Shown here: one piece after another, positions 15,940 through 27,487 of the stretch
Layout of the letters: every line of letters begins with the position of its first letter
How positions within the stretch are numbered: the stretch's first letter is position 1
Assembly: GCA_963750045.1 (NCBI GenBank)
Contig: CAVVPD010000007.1
Coordinates: 434,001 to 498,000, forward strand
Length of the DNA stretch: 64,000 bases
Direction: 5' to 3'
Origin: DASUAS01 sp963750045
GTDB lineage: Bacteria > Actinomycetota > Acidimicrobiia > IMCC26256 > DASPTH01
Notes under the pieces: generated by a model
Told to the model about the DNA's origin: nothing
The model's database searches: none
Seen by the model: only the letters and a program-made list of their open reading frames with translations
Position numbers and translations under genes: made by a program

Positions 15940-17364
15940 GCCCCCTTCGGGGGACCGTCGTCGAGGTCCCCGCCACCGTCCTCGAGCGGCTGGGTGACGT
16001 GTGCCCGGTCGTCGTCGACCCGGAGGCGCTCGAAGCGGTGAGCCGCGACTGGTGGCCCCTCGCCATGATCTGGGGCTCCGAGGGCACCCCGGTCACCCTC
16101 CCCGCGGCGGTGGTCCGGCCCGAGACGACGACCGACGTCGCCGCGGTGCTGCGCGTGTGCGACGACGCGCGCGTCCCGGTGACCGCCGCGGCCGGCCGCA
16201 GCGGTGTCTGCGGCGCGAGCATGCCCGTGCACGGCGGCGTGGTGCTCGACCTCACCGCGGTCTCGGGCGTCGTCGACGTCGACGACGCCTCGCTCGTGCT
16301 CGACGTGCGGGCGGGTACCTTCGGCGCCCCGTTGGAGGCCGCGCTCCGCACCGAGCACCTCCTCACGCTGGGCCACTGGCCCCAGTCGATCGACCTGTCC
16401 ACCGTGGGCGGCTGGCTGGCCTGTCGCAGCGCGGGTCAGATGTCCACCCGCTACGGGAAGATCGAGGACATGGTGGTCGGGCTCGACGTGGTACTCGCCG
16501 ATGGTCGGGTCGTGCACACGGGAGGCCCGCCGCGCGCGGCCGTCGGACCCGATCTCACCCAGCTCTTCGTGGGCAGCGAGGGCACGCTCGGGATCATCAC
16601 GGGAGCCCGCCTGCGGCTCCATCCCGTGCCCCCCGCCGAGGTGCGCGCCGCCTTCCGCTTCCCGCGTTTCGCCGACGGCCTCGACGCGTGCCGGCGCATC
16701 CTCCGGCGCGGCGCGACTCCTGCGGTCCTGCGGCTCTACGACCCGGCCGAAGGCGACCGCCACTTCGGCACCGGCGGCGACGCGATCCTGCTGGTGCTCG
16801 ACGAGGGTGACCGCGACCTGGTCGACGCCGTGCTCAGGGTGGTGCTCGACGAGTGTGCCGCCCCCGACGACGCCGGACTCGTGGAGCGCTGGCTCGAACA
16901 CCGCAACGACGTGTCCGCGCTCGGGCGCTTCATCGCCGACGGCTATGTCGTCGACACCCTGGAGATCGCGGCGCGGTGGTCGGACCTCGGTGACGTCTAC
17001 ACGCGCGTGCTCGGCGCGCTCGGCTCGGTCGAGCACATGCTGCTCACCTCCGCTCACCTCTCCCACTCGTACGGCGACGGTGCGTGCCTCTACTTCACCT
17101 TCGGAGGGCGGCCGCCGATGGACGAGCGTGAGGACTTCTACCGGGCGGCGTGGGACACGCGGGATGCGCGCGACGCTGGCCGGCGGTGCGACGGTGAGCC
17201 ACCACCACGGTGTGGGCCTCAACCGCGCCCGTTTCGTCCGGGAGGCCCTGGGCGAAGGCTTCTCGGTGCTCGAGGCGACCAAGCGGGCCCTCGACCCCCA
17301 CGGGGTCCTCAACCCCGGCAAGCTCGGCCTCCCGAGCCCCTGGGGCGACCCCGCGTGGCCGTGA
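15936..17364 (+). CDS. FAD-linked oxidase resembling alkyl-dihydroxyacetonephosphate synthase (one apparent frameshift)
   Basis: About 475 residues of the FAD-binding PCMH/VAO family, most like alkyl-DHAP synthases. The FAD-binding domain carries VTAAAGRSGVCGAS, STVGGWLACRSAGQ, STRYGKIEDMVVGLDV and GSEGTLGIITGARL. The C-terminal part has the diagnostic SHHHGVGLNR and ends in DPHGVLNPGKLG. The last roughly 70 codons are in another frame; the change lies at about 17155-17165, and the pieces join without loss, which suggests a consensus error. It is coupled to glpD upstream and to the hydrolase downstream by GTGA overlaps. A role in ether-lipid or related DHAP-based lipid synthesis is inferred from family and neighbourhood. 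Confidence 0.8.
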
Positions 17365-19019
17365 CACGCCGCGCCGTCCGGGCGCTGCTCGTCGTCGCCC
17401 TCGGCCTCACCGGGCTCGCCGGCACCGCCGGCGCCAAGCCGAAGCCCTCGGCCACGACGACGACAACGACCTGGCCGCCGCTGCCGGCGTTCGACGCGAC
17501 GGTCGCGTGGTCGGACTGCGGCGACGGCTTCCAGTGCGGCACCCTCACCGTGCCCGTCGACTGGACGACGGCAGCCGGCTCCGTGCCCGAACGGGAAGCC
17601 GGCTCCGTGCCCGAACGGCAAACCGGCTCCGTGCCCGAACGGCAAACCGGCTCCGTGCCCGAACGGCAAACCGGCTCCGTGCCCGAACGGGAAGCCGGCG
17701 ACTCGCTCGGCCTCGCGCTGATCCGTCATCCCGCCGAGTCCGCGGCCGATCGCATCGGCGCGCTGGTGGTGAACTACGGCGGACCCGGCGAGTCGGGTGT
17801 GGACTACCTGCGCGCGACCTGGTCGCGCCTCCCCGACGTCGTGCGCGCCCGGTTCGACGTCGTCAGCTTCGATCCGCGTGGCACGGGCGCCTCGCGTCCG
17901 ATCGACTGCGTCGACGACGCGTTCCTCGACCTCGGCGGTGGGATCGTGCCGGTGCCGGGTACCCTCGCCCAGCTCGAAGCCGTGCACGCGTACAACCAGG
18001 CCTTCGCCGCCGGTTGCGCGCAGCGCATGGGTGCATACGCCGGACAGGTCGGTACCCGCAACGTCGCCCGTGACGTCGAGGCGATCCGCGTCGCGCTCGG
18101 TGAGCCCGAGCTCGACTACCTCGGGTATTCCTACGGGACCATCGTCGGCATCACCTACGCGCAGATGTTCCCGTCGACCATCCACGCCATGGTGCTCGAC
18201 GGGCCGCCCGACTACTGGATCCCGGCGCGGGACTACGCATACGCACAGGCCCAGGGCTTCATGCGCGCGCTCGGTGCATTTCTCGACTGGTGCCGGCAGG
18301 AACAGTGCTCGCTCACCGCCGCCGGCGCTCCGAGCGACGTGCTGCAACAACTCGTCGCACGCGTCGACCGAGAACCCCTCCCCGCGTCGTACCAGGTCGA
18401 CGGCATCACCCGCGACGGCACCCTCACCCCGAGCCGGCTCGAGAGCGCGGTGCTCTCACTGCTCTACGACCGGTCGCGGGGCTGGCCGCTCCTCGCCGAG
18501 GATCTGCTGACGGCGGTCAGGCAGAGCTGGGGAGGCCCGCTCCTGGCGGTGGCCGACCGGTACCTGGGCCGTGACCTCGATGGGACGTGGAACCCGTTGG
18601 TGGAGGCCAACGCGGTCATCAACTGCGTCGACCGCCCCGCCCATTCGACCCCGACGACGACCGAGGAGCTGGCCGACGTGGCCACCTTCCAGGCGCAGCT
18701 CCCGCCGTGGGGTGGCTCCTGGGCGACGGCCTCGTGCGTCGGGATGCCCAAGGCGGCGCGGGGCGACCGGCTCGGCGACGTGAAGGTGCAGGGCGCGCCC
18801 CCCGTCCTCGTGATCGGCACCACGGGCGATCCCGCCACGCCGTACCCGGGCGCGCAAGCGCTGGTGCGCCGCATCGCCGGATCCCGGCTCCTCACCTTCG
18901 ACAGCACCGAGCACACCGCGTTCGGACGCGGGATCAGCGCCTGCATCGACGACGCCGTCGACGCCTACCTCGTCGACGGCGCGCTGCCGGTGTCGGGCGC
19001 GCACTGCGCGCCCGACTGA
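17361..19019 (+). CDS. secreted alpha/beta hydrolase, tripeptidyl aminopeptidase (TAP) type
   Basis: Protein of 552 residues. A signal peptide (ALLVVALGLTGLAGTAGA) precedes a Thr-rich linker and an alpha/beta-hydrolase domain like SlpD/E and TAP peptidases. The nucleophile elbow is LGYSYGTIVG. The acid residue is in GTTGDPATPY and the histidine in STEHTAFGRG. The oxyanion region is VVNYGGPGESG. The TAP-like C-terminal domain ends with a Cys-containing tail (SGAHCAPD). Between the N-terminal CGTLTVPVDW strand and the next strand, five 8-residue repeats (GSVPERxx) are inserted, at bases 17574-17693. The GTG start overlaps the preceding stop. It probably cleaves short peptides outside the cell. 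Confidence 0.85.
   Translation: MTRRAVRALLVVALGLTGLAGTAGAKPKPSATTTTTTWPPLPAFDATVAWSDCGDGFQCGTLTVPVDWTTAAGSVPEREAGSVPERQTGSVPERQTGSVPERQTGSVPEREAGDSLGLALIRHPAESAADRIGALVVNYGGPGESGVDYLRATWSRLPDVVRARFDVVSFDPRGTGASRPIDCVDDAFLDLGGGIVPVPGTLAQLEAVHAYNQAFAAGCAQRMGAYAGQVGTRNVARDVEAIRVALGEPELDYLGYSYGTIVGITYAQMFPSTIHAMVLDGPPDYWIPARDYAYAQAQGFMRALGAFLDWCRQEQCSLTAAGAPSDVLQQLVARVDREPLPASYQVDGITRDGTLTPSRLESAVLSLLYDRSRGWPLLAEDLLTAVRQSWGGPLLAVADRYLGRDLDGTWNPLVEANAVINCVDRPAHSTPTTTEELADVATFQAQLPPWGGSWATASCVGMPKAARGDRLGDVKVQGAPPVLVIGTTGDPATPYPGAQALVRRIAGSRLLTFDSTEHTAFGRGISACIDDAVDAYLVDGALPVSGAHCAPD
17574..17693 (+). repeat. five in-frame 24-bp tandem repeats
   Basis: Five exact-length 24-base units lie back to back, with the core GGCTCCGTGCCCGAACGG. 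Units differ only at the first base and near the last codon (GAA or CAA). They encode GSVPERE/Q-A/T within the secreted hydrolase, at a loop between two beta strands. The length is a multiple of three, so the frame is kept. The core resembles part of the intergenic repeat at 28614-28734. Confidence 0.9.
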
Positions 19020-19031
19020 CGTCGATGCCAC

Positions 19032-19454
19032 TCAGCTGGTGAACGTGCCGGTGCCGTCGAATTCGATCCGGCGCCGGCCGAGCAGCAGATCGCCGAAGAC
19101 GCGGTCGGGCGTCTCCCACTCGAGGTCGAAGCCCACCGCCACGCGTTCTCCGCGGTCACTCGTGGCGGCTTCGCGCTCGTCGTCGAAGCGCACGCCGAAC
19201 GCCTCCAGCCCGAAGCTCCAGTGCTCGTCCGGCGTCTCGCACACCAGCTCGGCCCAGAGCCCGTCGGCCCGGACCACCAGCTGGCCGCCCCGCGGCGGCG
19301 CGACGTCGTCGTCGTGCACGACGACGACACCGGTGTCCGGCACCACCAGACGCGCCGAGAAGACGGCGGGCGCCGGATCAGCGTGGAGGATCAGCGAGAA
19401 CGTCCCGGTGACGCCGTGGTCGTCCGAGAACTCGAGCGACCACTCCCCGTTCAC
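19032..19454 (-). CDS. conserved-looking hypothetical protein downstream of mdh
   Basis: About 140 residues, beta-rich, without cysteine clusters, signal peptide or membrane helix apart from short strands. It starts VNGEWSLEFSDDHGVTG and contains FSARLVVPDTGVVVV, LWAELVCETPDEHWSFG and EFDGTGTFTS. The repeated W and acidic strands suggest a lipocalin-like or beta-sandwich fold, but I do not recognise the family. Its GTG start overlaps the mdh stop (GTGA), so it is co-translated with malate dehydrogenase. No catalytic motif is visible. Confidence 0.6.
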   Translation of the reverse strand: MNGEWSLEFSDDHGVTGTFSLILHADPAPAVFSARLVVPDTGVVVVHDDDVAPPRGGQLVVRADGLWAELVCETPDEHWSFGLEAFGVRFDDEREAATSDRGERVAVGFDLEWETPDRVFGDLLLGRRRIEFDGTGTFTS

Positions 19455-20446
19455 CCGCCGAGCAGGCCGAGGTTGCGCACCTCGTCGCGCTCGTCCATGA
19501 GCTCCTGGGTGGTGACCGCGATCTTGGCGGCGGCGAAGTCGTCGTGCTCGATGCCCTCGACCACCGACCACGAGGCACCGTCGCTGCGGATCGGGTAGCC
19601 GAACTGCAGACCCGCGGGGACGCCGTACTCGCCCGAGCTGCACACCGCCACCGAGTGGAAGTCGTCGCCGGGCGTGGCGAAGTGGACGCTGTTCACCGAG
19701 CCGATCGCGGCGTGCGCAGCCGACGCCGCCGACGACGCGCCGCGCTTCTCGATCACCGCGGCACCCCGCTTCTGCACGGTCTCGATGAACTCGCCCTGCA
19801 GCCACGCGGTGTCGGTGATCACCTCGGGCACCGGGGTGCCGTTGATCCGCGCGTGCGCGAAGTCGGGGAATTGGGTCGCGGAGTGGTTGCCCCAGATCGC
19901 GACGTTGCTGACCTCGCGGGTCGCCACCCCGGCCTTCTTCGCCAGCTGCGTCTTGGCCCGGTTCTCGTCGAGGCGCGTCATCGCGAACCAGCGATCGGCG
20001 GGTACGTCGGGGGCGTTGGAGCGGGCGATCAGGCAGTTGGTGTTGCAGGGGTTGCCGACCACGAGCACCCGCACGTCATCGGCCGCGTGGTCGTTGATGG
20101 CCCGGCCCTGTGGCTGGAAGATCCCACCGTTGACCGAGAGGAGATCGCCGCGCTCCATTCCCGCCTTGCGCGGGATGGAGCCCACGAGCAGCGCCCACGA
20201 GGTGCCGTCGAACGCGGTCTCGAGGTCGGCGGTGGGTTCGATCCCCACGAGCAGCGGGTGCGCGCCGTCCTCCAGCTCCATCACCACGCCCTCCAGCGCC
20301 GGGAGCGCAGGCTCGATCTCGAGCAGGCGCAGCACGATCGGCTGATCCGGACCGAGGAGCTGACCACTGGCGATGCGGTGGACCAGCGCGTAGCCGATCT
20401 GGCCCGCAGCGCCGGTGACGGTGACGTGGAGGGGGTTCGCAGCCAT
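19451..20446 (-). CDS. mdh: malate dehydrogenase (NAD)
   Basis: Protein of 331 residues interconverting malate and oxaloacetate in the TCA cycle. It has the Rossmann motif TVTGAAGQIGYALVHRI, and SIPRKAGMERGDLLSVNG with the substrate-binding arginines. VVGNPCNTNCLIA and MTRLDENRAKTQLA follow, and IWGNHSATQFPD holds the catalytic histidine. This is the long-loop type, as in mycobacterial and cytosolic malate dehydrogenases. The ATG at 20446 follows the J-domain gene by nine bases, so mdh lies in a unit with it and with the hypothetical gene after it. icd and sucCD occur in the same window. Confidence 0.95.
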   Translation of the reverse strand: MAANPLHVTVTGAAGQIGYALVHRIASGQLLGPDQPIVLRLLEIEPALPALEGVVMELEDGAHPLLVGIEPTADLETAFDGTSWALLVGSIPRKAGMERGDLLSVNGGIFQPQGRAINDHAADDVRVLVVGNPCNTNCLIARSNAPDVPADRWFAMTRLDENRAKTQLAKKAGVATREVSNVAIWGNHSATQFPDFAHARINGTPVPEVITDTAWLQGEFIETVQKRGAAVIEKRGASSAASAAHAAIGSVNSVHFATPGDDFHSVAVCSSGEYGVPAGLQFGYPIRSDGASWSVVEGIEHDDFAAAKIAVTTQELMDERDEVRNLGLLGG

Positions 20447-20455
20447 GCGCGAAAC

Positions 20456-21256
20456 CTACCCGGCTCGTCCGGTCCCGGCCGAAGCGATCACGCCGAGCAG
20501 GAGCTCCCGCGCCTCGGTGAGCTCGGCGATCCGTTCGGCCGCGCCTGCGCTCCCGCCGCCGTGGTCGGGATGCGCCAGACGCACGAGCCGGCGGAAGCGC
20601 CGCTGCACGTCGTCGCGCTCGATGGCCAGGCCCGCGTGCAAGCCGAGGACCTCCATGGCCCAGCGCCGCTCCGAGGGGATGCCCTGCCACGCGTCGCGGC
20701 CCGACCCGCGCTCGGACCCGACCCGGGTCGCGGTACCGGGCGCGGGCGGACGCAAGCCGGGGTGACCTTCGGAGAGGCGACGCACCACGAGGCCCTCGGG
20801 GAGCGCGCCGGGGCGGGCGACGGCGGCGTCGACGAACCGGAACGCGACCGTCCGGCCCGACGGCGGGAGCTGCGACGCGGCCATGAGCGCGCCGATGACC
20901 TGCGGCGCCGCGGGCCCGTGGAGGTCGAGCTCGAGGATCGGCCTCGCCGAGCCCTGCTCGACCGCCGCGCTCACGATGCGGTGACGCGAGAGGTCGAGAC
21001 CGTGGGTGTCGCGCTGCAACCGGTAGCGCAGCGCGATGCGCGGCACCGTCAAGCCGCGACGGGCGACGTCGACGAGGCGGTCGAGCGCCTCGAACTGCTC
21101 CTCGTCGAGCCCGGGCACGTGCTCGGCGACGACCGCGCCGAGCAGCAACCCGCCGAATCCGGTGCCGCTCGTGGGCAGGTACCCGTGGTCGATGGCGACG
21201 CGCCGCGTCGGCATGTGCCGGCGCGTATGGCGGATGTTCAACTCGGCGAGGAGCAC
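20456..21256 (-). CDS. protein with a C-terminal J domain and an unrecognised N-terminal domain
   Basis: About 266 residues. The last 70 form a J domain: AMEVLGLHAGLAIERDDVQ, RRFRRLVRLAHPDHGGG with the HPD loop that stimulates DnaK-type ATPases, then AAERIAELTEARELLLG. The N-terminal 180 residues are not a known DnaJ part. They contain GTGFGGLLLGAVVAEHVPG and DLHGPAAPQVIGALMAAS, which look like a folded domain of unknown kind. It is therefore a J protein of the type C class, probably directing a Hsp70 to a specific client. It sits between icd and mdh on the same strand. The start codon is uncertain. Confidence 0.7.
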   Translation of the reverse strand: MLLAELNIRHTRRHMPTRRVAIDHGYLPTSGTGFGGLLLGAVVAEHVPGLDEEQFEALDRLVDVARRGLTVPRIALRYRLQRDTHGLDLSRHRIVSAAVEQGSARPILELDLHGPAAPQVIGALMAASQLPPSGRTVAFRFVDAAVARPGALPEGLVVRRLSEGHPGLRPPAPGTATRVGSERGSGRDAWQGIPSERRWAMEVLGLHAGLAIERDDVQRRFRRLVRLAHPDHGGGSAGAAERIAELTEARELLLGVIASAGTGRAG

Positions 21257-21352
21257 GACCGATCCTCCGACCGTTCTTCGGCGCGCACCGCCGCGCCGGA
21301 TGTCATCGCGCCGTACGCCGGACCGCGATCGACGATAGCGGACGAGCTCCCG

Positions 21353-23581
<2,229 letters not shown>

Positions 23582-23613
23582 GGCTTGCGACGCTACCGCA
23601 CCGATCGCGGCCG

Positions 23614-23838
23614 TCAGCGAGCGAGCACGACGATGACCAGCACCACGAGGTAGATCGCGAGCAGGCCCCCGGCCCAGAGCCACAGGGACCGCCGGGTGAA
23701 CGCGTCGGGCCGGCCGCCGACCCCGGCGAGGATCATCGAGCATCCCCGGCAGCGCTCGTCGGCCGGGAAGACCGGCGCCCCGCACAGCGGGCACGCCGCC
23801 GCGGTCGCCGCTCCGGTGTTCGGCTCCGGCACGCTCAC
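23614..23838 (-). CDS. small zinc-ribbon membrane protein
   Basis: About 74 residues. The N-terminal part has a CPLCGAPV and CRGC pair, four cysteines likely to bind zinc. A C-terminal transmembrane helix follows (LWAGGLLAIYLVVLVIVVLA). The GTG at 23838 is chosen because a strong ribosome site (gaggagg) precedes it. It begins ten bases after the folD stop, so it is probably the last gene of the purN-purH-folD unit. The function is unknown; such proteins are common small accessory proteins in actinomycetes. Confidence 0.65.
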   Translation of the reverse strand: MSVPEPNTGAATAAACPLCGAPVFPADERCRGCSMILAGVGGRPDAFTRRSLWLWAGGLLAIYLVVLVIVVLAR

Positions 23839-23848
23839 GTGCGCCTCC

Positions 23849-24709
23849 TCACGATGCGGCCCTGCGCTCGGCGGCCTCGAGGGCGTTGCGGAAGAGCATG
23901 GCGATCGTGGTGGGCCCGACCCCGCCCACCCGGGGAGTGATCGCGCCGGCCAGCGCCTCGCACGCCTCGTCGACGTCGGGGAGCAGCCTGCGGCCCTCGT
24001 ACCGCACGCCACCGCCGACCACGACCGCGCCGGCGCTGATGTGCTCGGGCCGGAGGATGCCGGGCACTCCGGCCGCGGCGACGACGATGCCCGCTCGGCG
24101 CGTGTAGTCGGGCCAGTTCGGGACCCCGGTGTGCACGACGGTGACCGCGGCGTTGGCCGTCGGGCGCTTCTGGGAGAGCAACAGCGCGAGCGGCCGGCCC
24201 AACGTCGTGCCGCGCCCGAGGATGCACACCTCGTGGCCGGCGACCTCGATGTCGTAGAACGCGAGCAGCGCTTCGATCCCGGCCGGGGTGGCGGGCACGG
24301 GTCCCGGCATCATGAGCGCCAGACGGCCCATGTTGACCGGGTGCATCCCGTCGACGTCCTTGTCCGCGTCCATGCTCATGATCGCGGCGTCGAAGTCGAT
24401 GTGGGGCGGGGTGGGGTGTTGCACGAGGAACCCGTCGACGGCCGGATCGTCGTTGAACTCGCGCACCGCGGCGAGGACGTCGGCCTGGGTCGCGTCCTGC
24501 GGGAGGTGGATGTGAGGCGAGGTCCACCCCAGCTCCTGCGCCTTCTCCATCTTCATGCCGACGTAGCGCGCGCTCGCGCCGTCGTCGCCGACGAGGATCG
24601 TCCCGAGGCCCGGCGTGTGGCCGTTGGCCAGGAGCTTCTCGGCTCGAGGTTCGAGGTCGGCGAACACCGCGTCCGCCACGGGACCTCCCGGCATCATCTT
24701 CGCGGTCAC
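23849..24709 (-). CDS. folD: bifunctional methylenetetrahydrofolate dehydrogenase / methenyltetrahydrofolate cyclohydrolase
   Basis: Protein of 286 residues of the FolD family, interconverting 5,10-methylene-, 5,10-methenyl- and 10-formyl-tetrahydrofolate. The product 10-formyl-THF feeds the neighbouring purN and purH steps. Visible motifs are SARYVGMKMEKAQELG with the catalytic lysine, DGFLVQHPTPPHID, DADKDVDGMHPVNMG and ILGRGTTLGRPLALLLSQ, and the final ITPRVGGVGPTTIAMLFRNA. It lies nine bases downstream of purH on the same strand, a natural one-carbon/purine operon. Confidence 0.95.
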   Translation of the reverse strand: MTAKMMPGGPVADAVFADLEPRAEKLLANGHTPGLGTILVGDDGASARYVGMKMEKAQELGWTSPHIHLPQDATQADVLAAVREFNDDPAVDGFLVQHPTPPHIDFDAAIMSMDADKDVDGMHPVNMGRLALMMPGPVPATPAGIEALLAFYDIEVAGHEVCILGRGTTLGRPLALLLSQKRPTANAAVTVVHTGVPNWPDYTRRAGIVVAAAGVPGILRPEHISAGAVVVGGGVRYEGRRLLPDVDEACEALAGAITPRVGGVGPTTIAMLFRNALEAAERRAAS

Positions 24710-24718
24710 TCGAACCCC

Positions 24719-26237
24719 CTAGTGCAAGAAGTGGCGCTCGCCGGTGAAGACCATGGCGACGCCGAGCTCGTCGGCACGTTCGATGTTGGGCTCGTCGCGC
24801 ATCGCGCCGCCCGGCTGCACGATCACCGCGATCCCCGCTTCGGCGGCGGCCTCGATGCCGTCCGGGAACGGGTAGAACGCGTCCGACGCGCCGGCGCCGC
24901 CCGCGGCCCGACCGGCTGCCTTCTTGGCCGCGATCTCGCCCGCCTCGACCCGGTTCTGCTGGCCCGCCCCGATGCCGACGGCCTGAGCGTCCTTCACCAG
25001 CACGATGGCGTTGGACTTCACGTGGCCGCAGAGGCGCCATGCCAGTTCGGCGTCGCGCCATTCGGATTCGGTGGGGACACGCTTGGTGACCACCCGCCAG
25101 TCGTCGCGCCTCGCCGCGAAGTGATGGGCGTCCTGGACGAGGAACCCACCGCTGATCTGGCGGAAGTCGAGACCGGGCGCTTCGGGCGGATCCGCCCCGA
25201 GCAGGCGGGTGTTCTTGCGCTTGGCGATCAGGGCGTCGACGGTGCCGGGCTCCCAGCCCGGCGCGATGACCAGATCGGCCTGCGGACCGCCGACCATTCG
25301 TTCGGCCGTCGCCGCGTCGACGGGGCGGTTGAGCGCCACGATGCCGCCGAAGGCGGAGCGCTCGTCGCACTCCAGCGCACGCTGGTACGCGGTGGCGAGG
25401 TCGTCATCCAGCGCGACGCCGCACGGATTGGCGTGCTTGATGATGGCGACGGCCGGGCCTTCGCCCAGATCGTGCACCAGGCGCCACGCGGCGTCGGCGT
25501 CGTAGAGGTTGAGGTAGGAGAGCGCGAGGCCCGCGTGTTGCCGCACGTCGTCCCACCAGCTGCTCGTGCCGCGGAGGCGGTAGCGGGCGGCGTGCTGGTG
25601 CGGATTCTCGCCGTAGCGCAGCGCGTCGCCGGTGCGCTCGAGCGCGAGGTCGACGTGGCGCGGCAGCTGTTCGCCCGCCTGGAGCCAGGCGACGATCTGC
25701 GCGTCGAACGCGGCGGTGCTCGCGAACGCGGCCACGGCAAACGCCCGACGGGTGTCGTCGCCGACGGTGTTGCCGTTGGCGTCGAGCTCCTCGAGGAGCG
25801 GGGCGTACTGCCCAGCGTCGGTGACGATGGTGACGAAGGCGTGGTTCTTGGCCGCCGCTCGGACCATCGCCGGGCCGCCGACGTCGATGGTCTCGATGCC
25901 GGGGTTCTGCGCGAACGGGTAGAGGTTCGACACCACGAGGTCGAAAGGCCGGATGCCGTAGGTCGCCATGTCCTCGTCGTGGGTCGGCTTCGAGCGGTCG
26001 GCGAGGATGCCCCCGTGGATCTTCGGGTGGAGGGTGACGACGCGGTGGTCGAGGATCGGCGGGACCCCGGTGATGTCGTCGACCGCGATCACCGCGATGC
26101 CGGCGTCGGCGATCACGGAGGCGGTGCCGCCCGACGACACCAGCTCGACGCCGCGCTGCTGCAGCTCGCCGCGCGAACTCCACGATGCCGGTCTTGTCGT
26201 ACACCGAGAGCAGCGCCCTCGTGATCTTCCTGCGCAT
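24719..26237 (-). CDS. purH: bifunctional AICAR transformylase / IMP cyclohydrolase (one apparent frameshift)
   Basis: About 505 residues, catalysing the last two steps of IMP synthesis. It begins RRKITRALLSVYDKTGIVEF in one frame and continues SSGGTASVIADAGI in another. The junction is near 26165-26175, so one indel is likely an error. The IMP cyclohydrolase half has RVVTLHPKIHGGILADR. The transformylase half has ALRYGENPHQHAARY, IIKHANPCGVALDDD, RSAFGGIVALNRPVD and KSNAIVLVKD, and ends with GGAMRDEPNIERADELGVAM. The ATG at 26237 overlaps the purN stop by one base (TGATG). Confidence 0.88.
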
Positions 26238-26812
26238 CACGCGCCTCCCGGGTCCGTAGGTTCGGCGACCAGCGCCCGCAGCACTTCGGGGTAGATCCGC
26301 CGTTCGACTTCCTTGATGCGCTCGTGCAGCGCCTCGACGGTGTCGCTGGGGAGCACCGGCACCGCTTCCTGCGCCAGGATCGGCCCCTCGTCGACCTCGA
26401 GCCGCGCGAAGTGCACGGTACAGCCGGTGACCTTGACGCCGGCGGCGAGCGCCTCGTCGACCGCGTGCCACCCCTTGAAGGCGGGGAGCAGCGCGGGATG
26501 GGTGTTCACGATCTTGTCGGGGAAGGCGTCGTGGATCGGCTTCGAGAGGATGGTGCCGAAGCCGGCCATGGCGATCAGGTCGACGCGGTGGCGCTTGAGC
26601 GCGTCGAGCACCCGGTGGGTGTAGGCCACCCGGTCGAATTCGGCGCCGAAGCTGGTGCGCTCGACGAGCTCGACGGGGATGCCCGCGGCGTCGGCGATGG
26701 CGAGGGCGCCGCACGGACGGTCGGCGAGGACCACGGCGATCGGGAGGTCGTGCTCGAGCATCGAGCGCAGGATCGTGCCGCTTCCCGACGCCAGGACTGC
26801 GATCCGACCCAC
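26237..26812 (-). CDS. purN: phosphoribosylglycinamide formyltransferase
   Basis: About 191 residues. PurN transfers the formyl group of 10-formyl-THF to GAR in purine synthesis. It starts at a GTG (26812) with VGRIAVLASGSGTILRSMLE, the typical N-terminus. The catalytic core has KIVNTHPALLPAFKGWHAVD with the active histidine and VDEGPILAQEAVPVL. The usual Asn-His-Asp set appears as NTHPALLP and TGCTVHFARLEVDEG. Longer in-frame sequence upstream is unlike the family. It is the first gene of the purN-purH-folD run, with the next start overlapping its stop. Confidence 0.9.
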   Translation of the reverse strand: MGRIAVLASGSGTILRSMLEHDLPIAVVLADRPCGALAIADAAGIPVELVERTSFGAEFDRVAYTHRVLDALKRHRVDLIAMAGFGTILSKPIHDAFPDKIVNTHPALLPAFKGWHAVDEALAAGVKVTGCTVHFARLEVDEGPILAQEAVPVLPSDTVEALHERIKEVERRIYPEVLRALVAEPTDPGGA

Positions 26813-26967
26813 GCTCTGAACGTAGCCGAGAGGCCCCGGGCGGGTCGGGCCAATCCTCGGGCCGATGGTCGAACGGGCCGAGGATCCTTGCAATCGGGGT
26901 CAAGCCATGGTGGGCTAGTCGCCGATGTGTCCCGTGGTGGGCACGCACCTGCGAAAGAGAGAGTGCC

Positions 26968-27444
26968 TTGGACCTCAAGAAACTGACCCCTGGCGAGATG
27001 ACGACAGCGGTTTCCGGTGTCGTGTTACTCGTGTTCAGCTTCTTCCACTGGTACAGCGTGAGCTACAACTTCGGGCCGGTGAGCGGCTCAGTGAGCCGCA
27101 ACGGCTGGCAGAGCCCGGACTCGTTCTGGTCGATCGTCGCGATCCTGATCGGGATCGTGCTGGCTGCCCACGTGATCGTCGAGAAGCTCACCGGGGTGGA
27201 CCTCCCGGACCGGCTCGGCAGCGTCGGCTGGGGGGTCGTGCACCTCGCCGGTGGCGCGGTGGCCTTCCTGTTCATCCTGTTCAAGTGGCTGACCAACACC
27301 GACTACGTCGCATTCGGACTCTACGTGAGCCTGATCGCCGCAGCCGGTCTCGTGGTCGGTGGCTACCTCATGGCGAAGGAGGCGGGCGAGCTGCCCGGCG
27401 CCCTCGGCGGCACCAAGGGTGGCTCGGCGCCGCCCACGGCCTGA
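26968..27444 (+). CDS. four-helix membrane protein of unknown function
   Basis: Protein of 158 residues with four hydrophobic segments: TAVSGVVLLVFSFFHWYSV, IVAILIGIVLAAHVIVEKL, VVHLAGGAVAFLFILFKWL and LYVSLIAAAGLVVGGYLMA. It starts with TTG at 26968 (DLKKLTPGE), preceded by an aaagagaga ribosome-like site. A Gly/Ser/Pro tail ends in GGTKGGSAPPTA. Similar small four-helix proteins are common in actinomycetes and have no known role. Another membrane-protein gene starts 43 bases later on the same strand, so the two are probably co-transcribed. Confidence 0.6.
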   Translation: MDLKKLTPGEMTTAVSGVVLLVFSFFHWYSVSYNFGPVSGSVSRNGWQSPDSFWSIVAILIGIVLAAHVIVEKLTGVDLPDRLGSVGWGVVHLAGGAVAFLFILFKWLTNTDYVAFGLYVSLIAAAGLVVGGYLMAKEAGELPGALGGTKGGSAPPTA

Positions 27445-27487
27445 GCCACCCGGCGAGGTCATCGGGGCGCTGGGGGGGAGGGCGGAC

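Noticed and set aside
17574..17693. A possible CRISPR array
   Set aside because: The 24-bp units are directly adjacent without spacers, stay in frame and lie inside a hydrolase gene; no cas genes are present.
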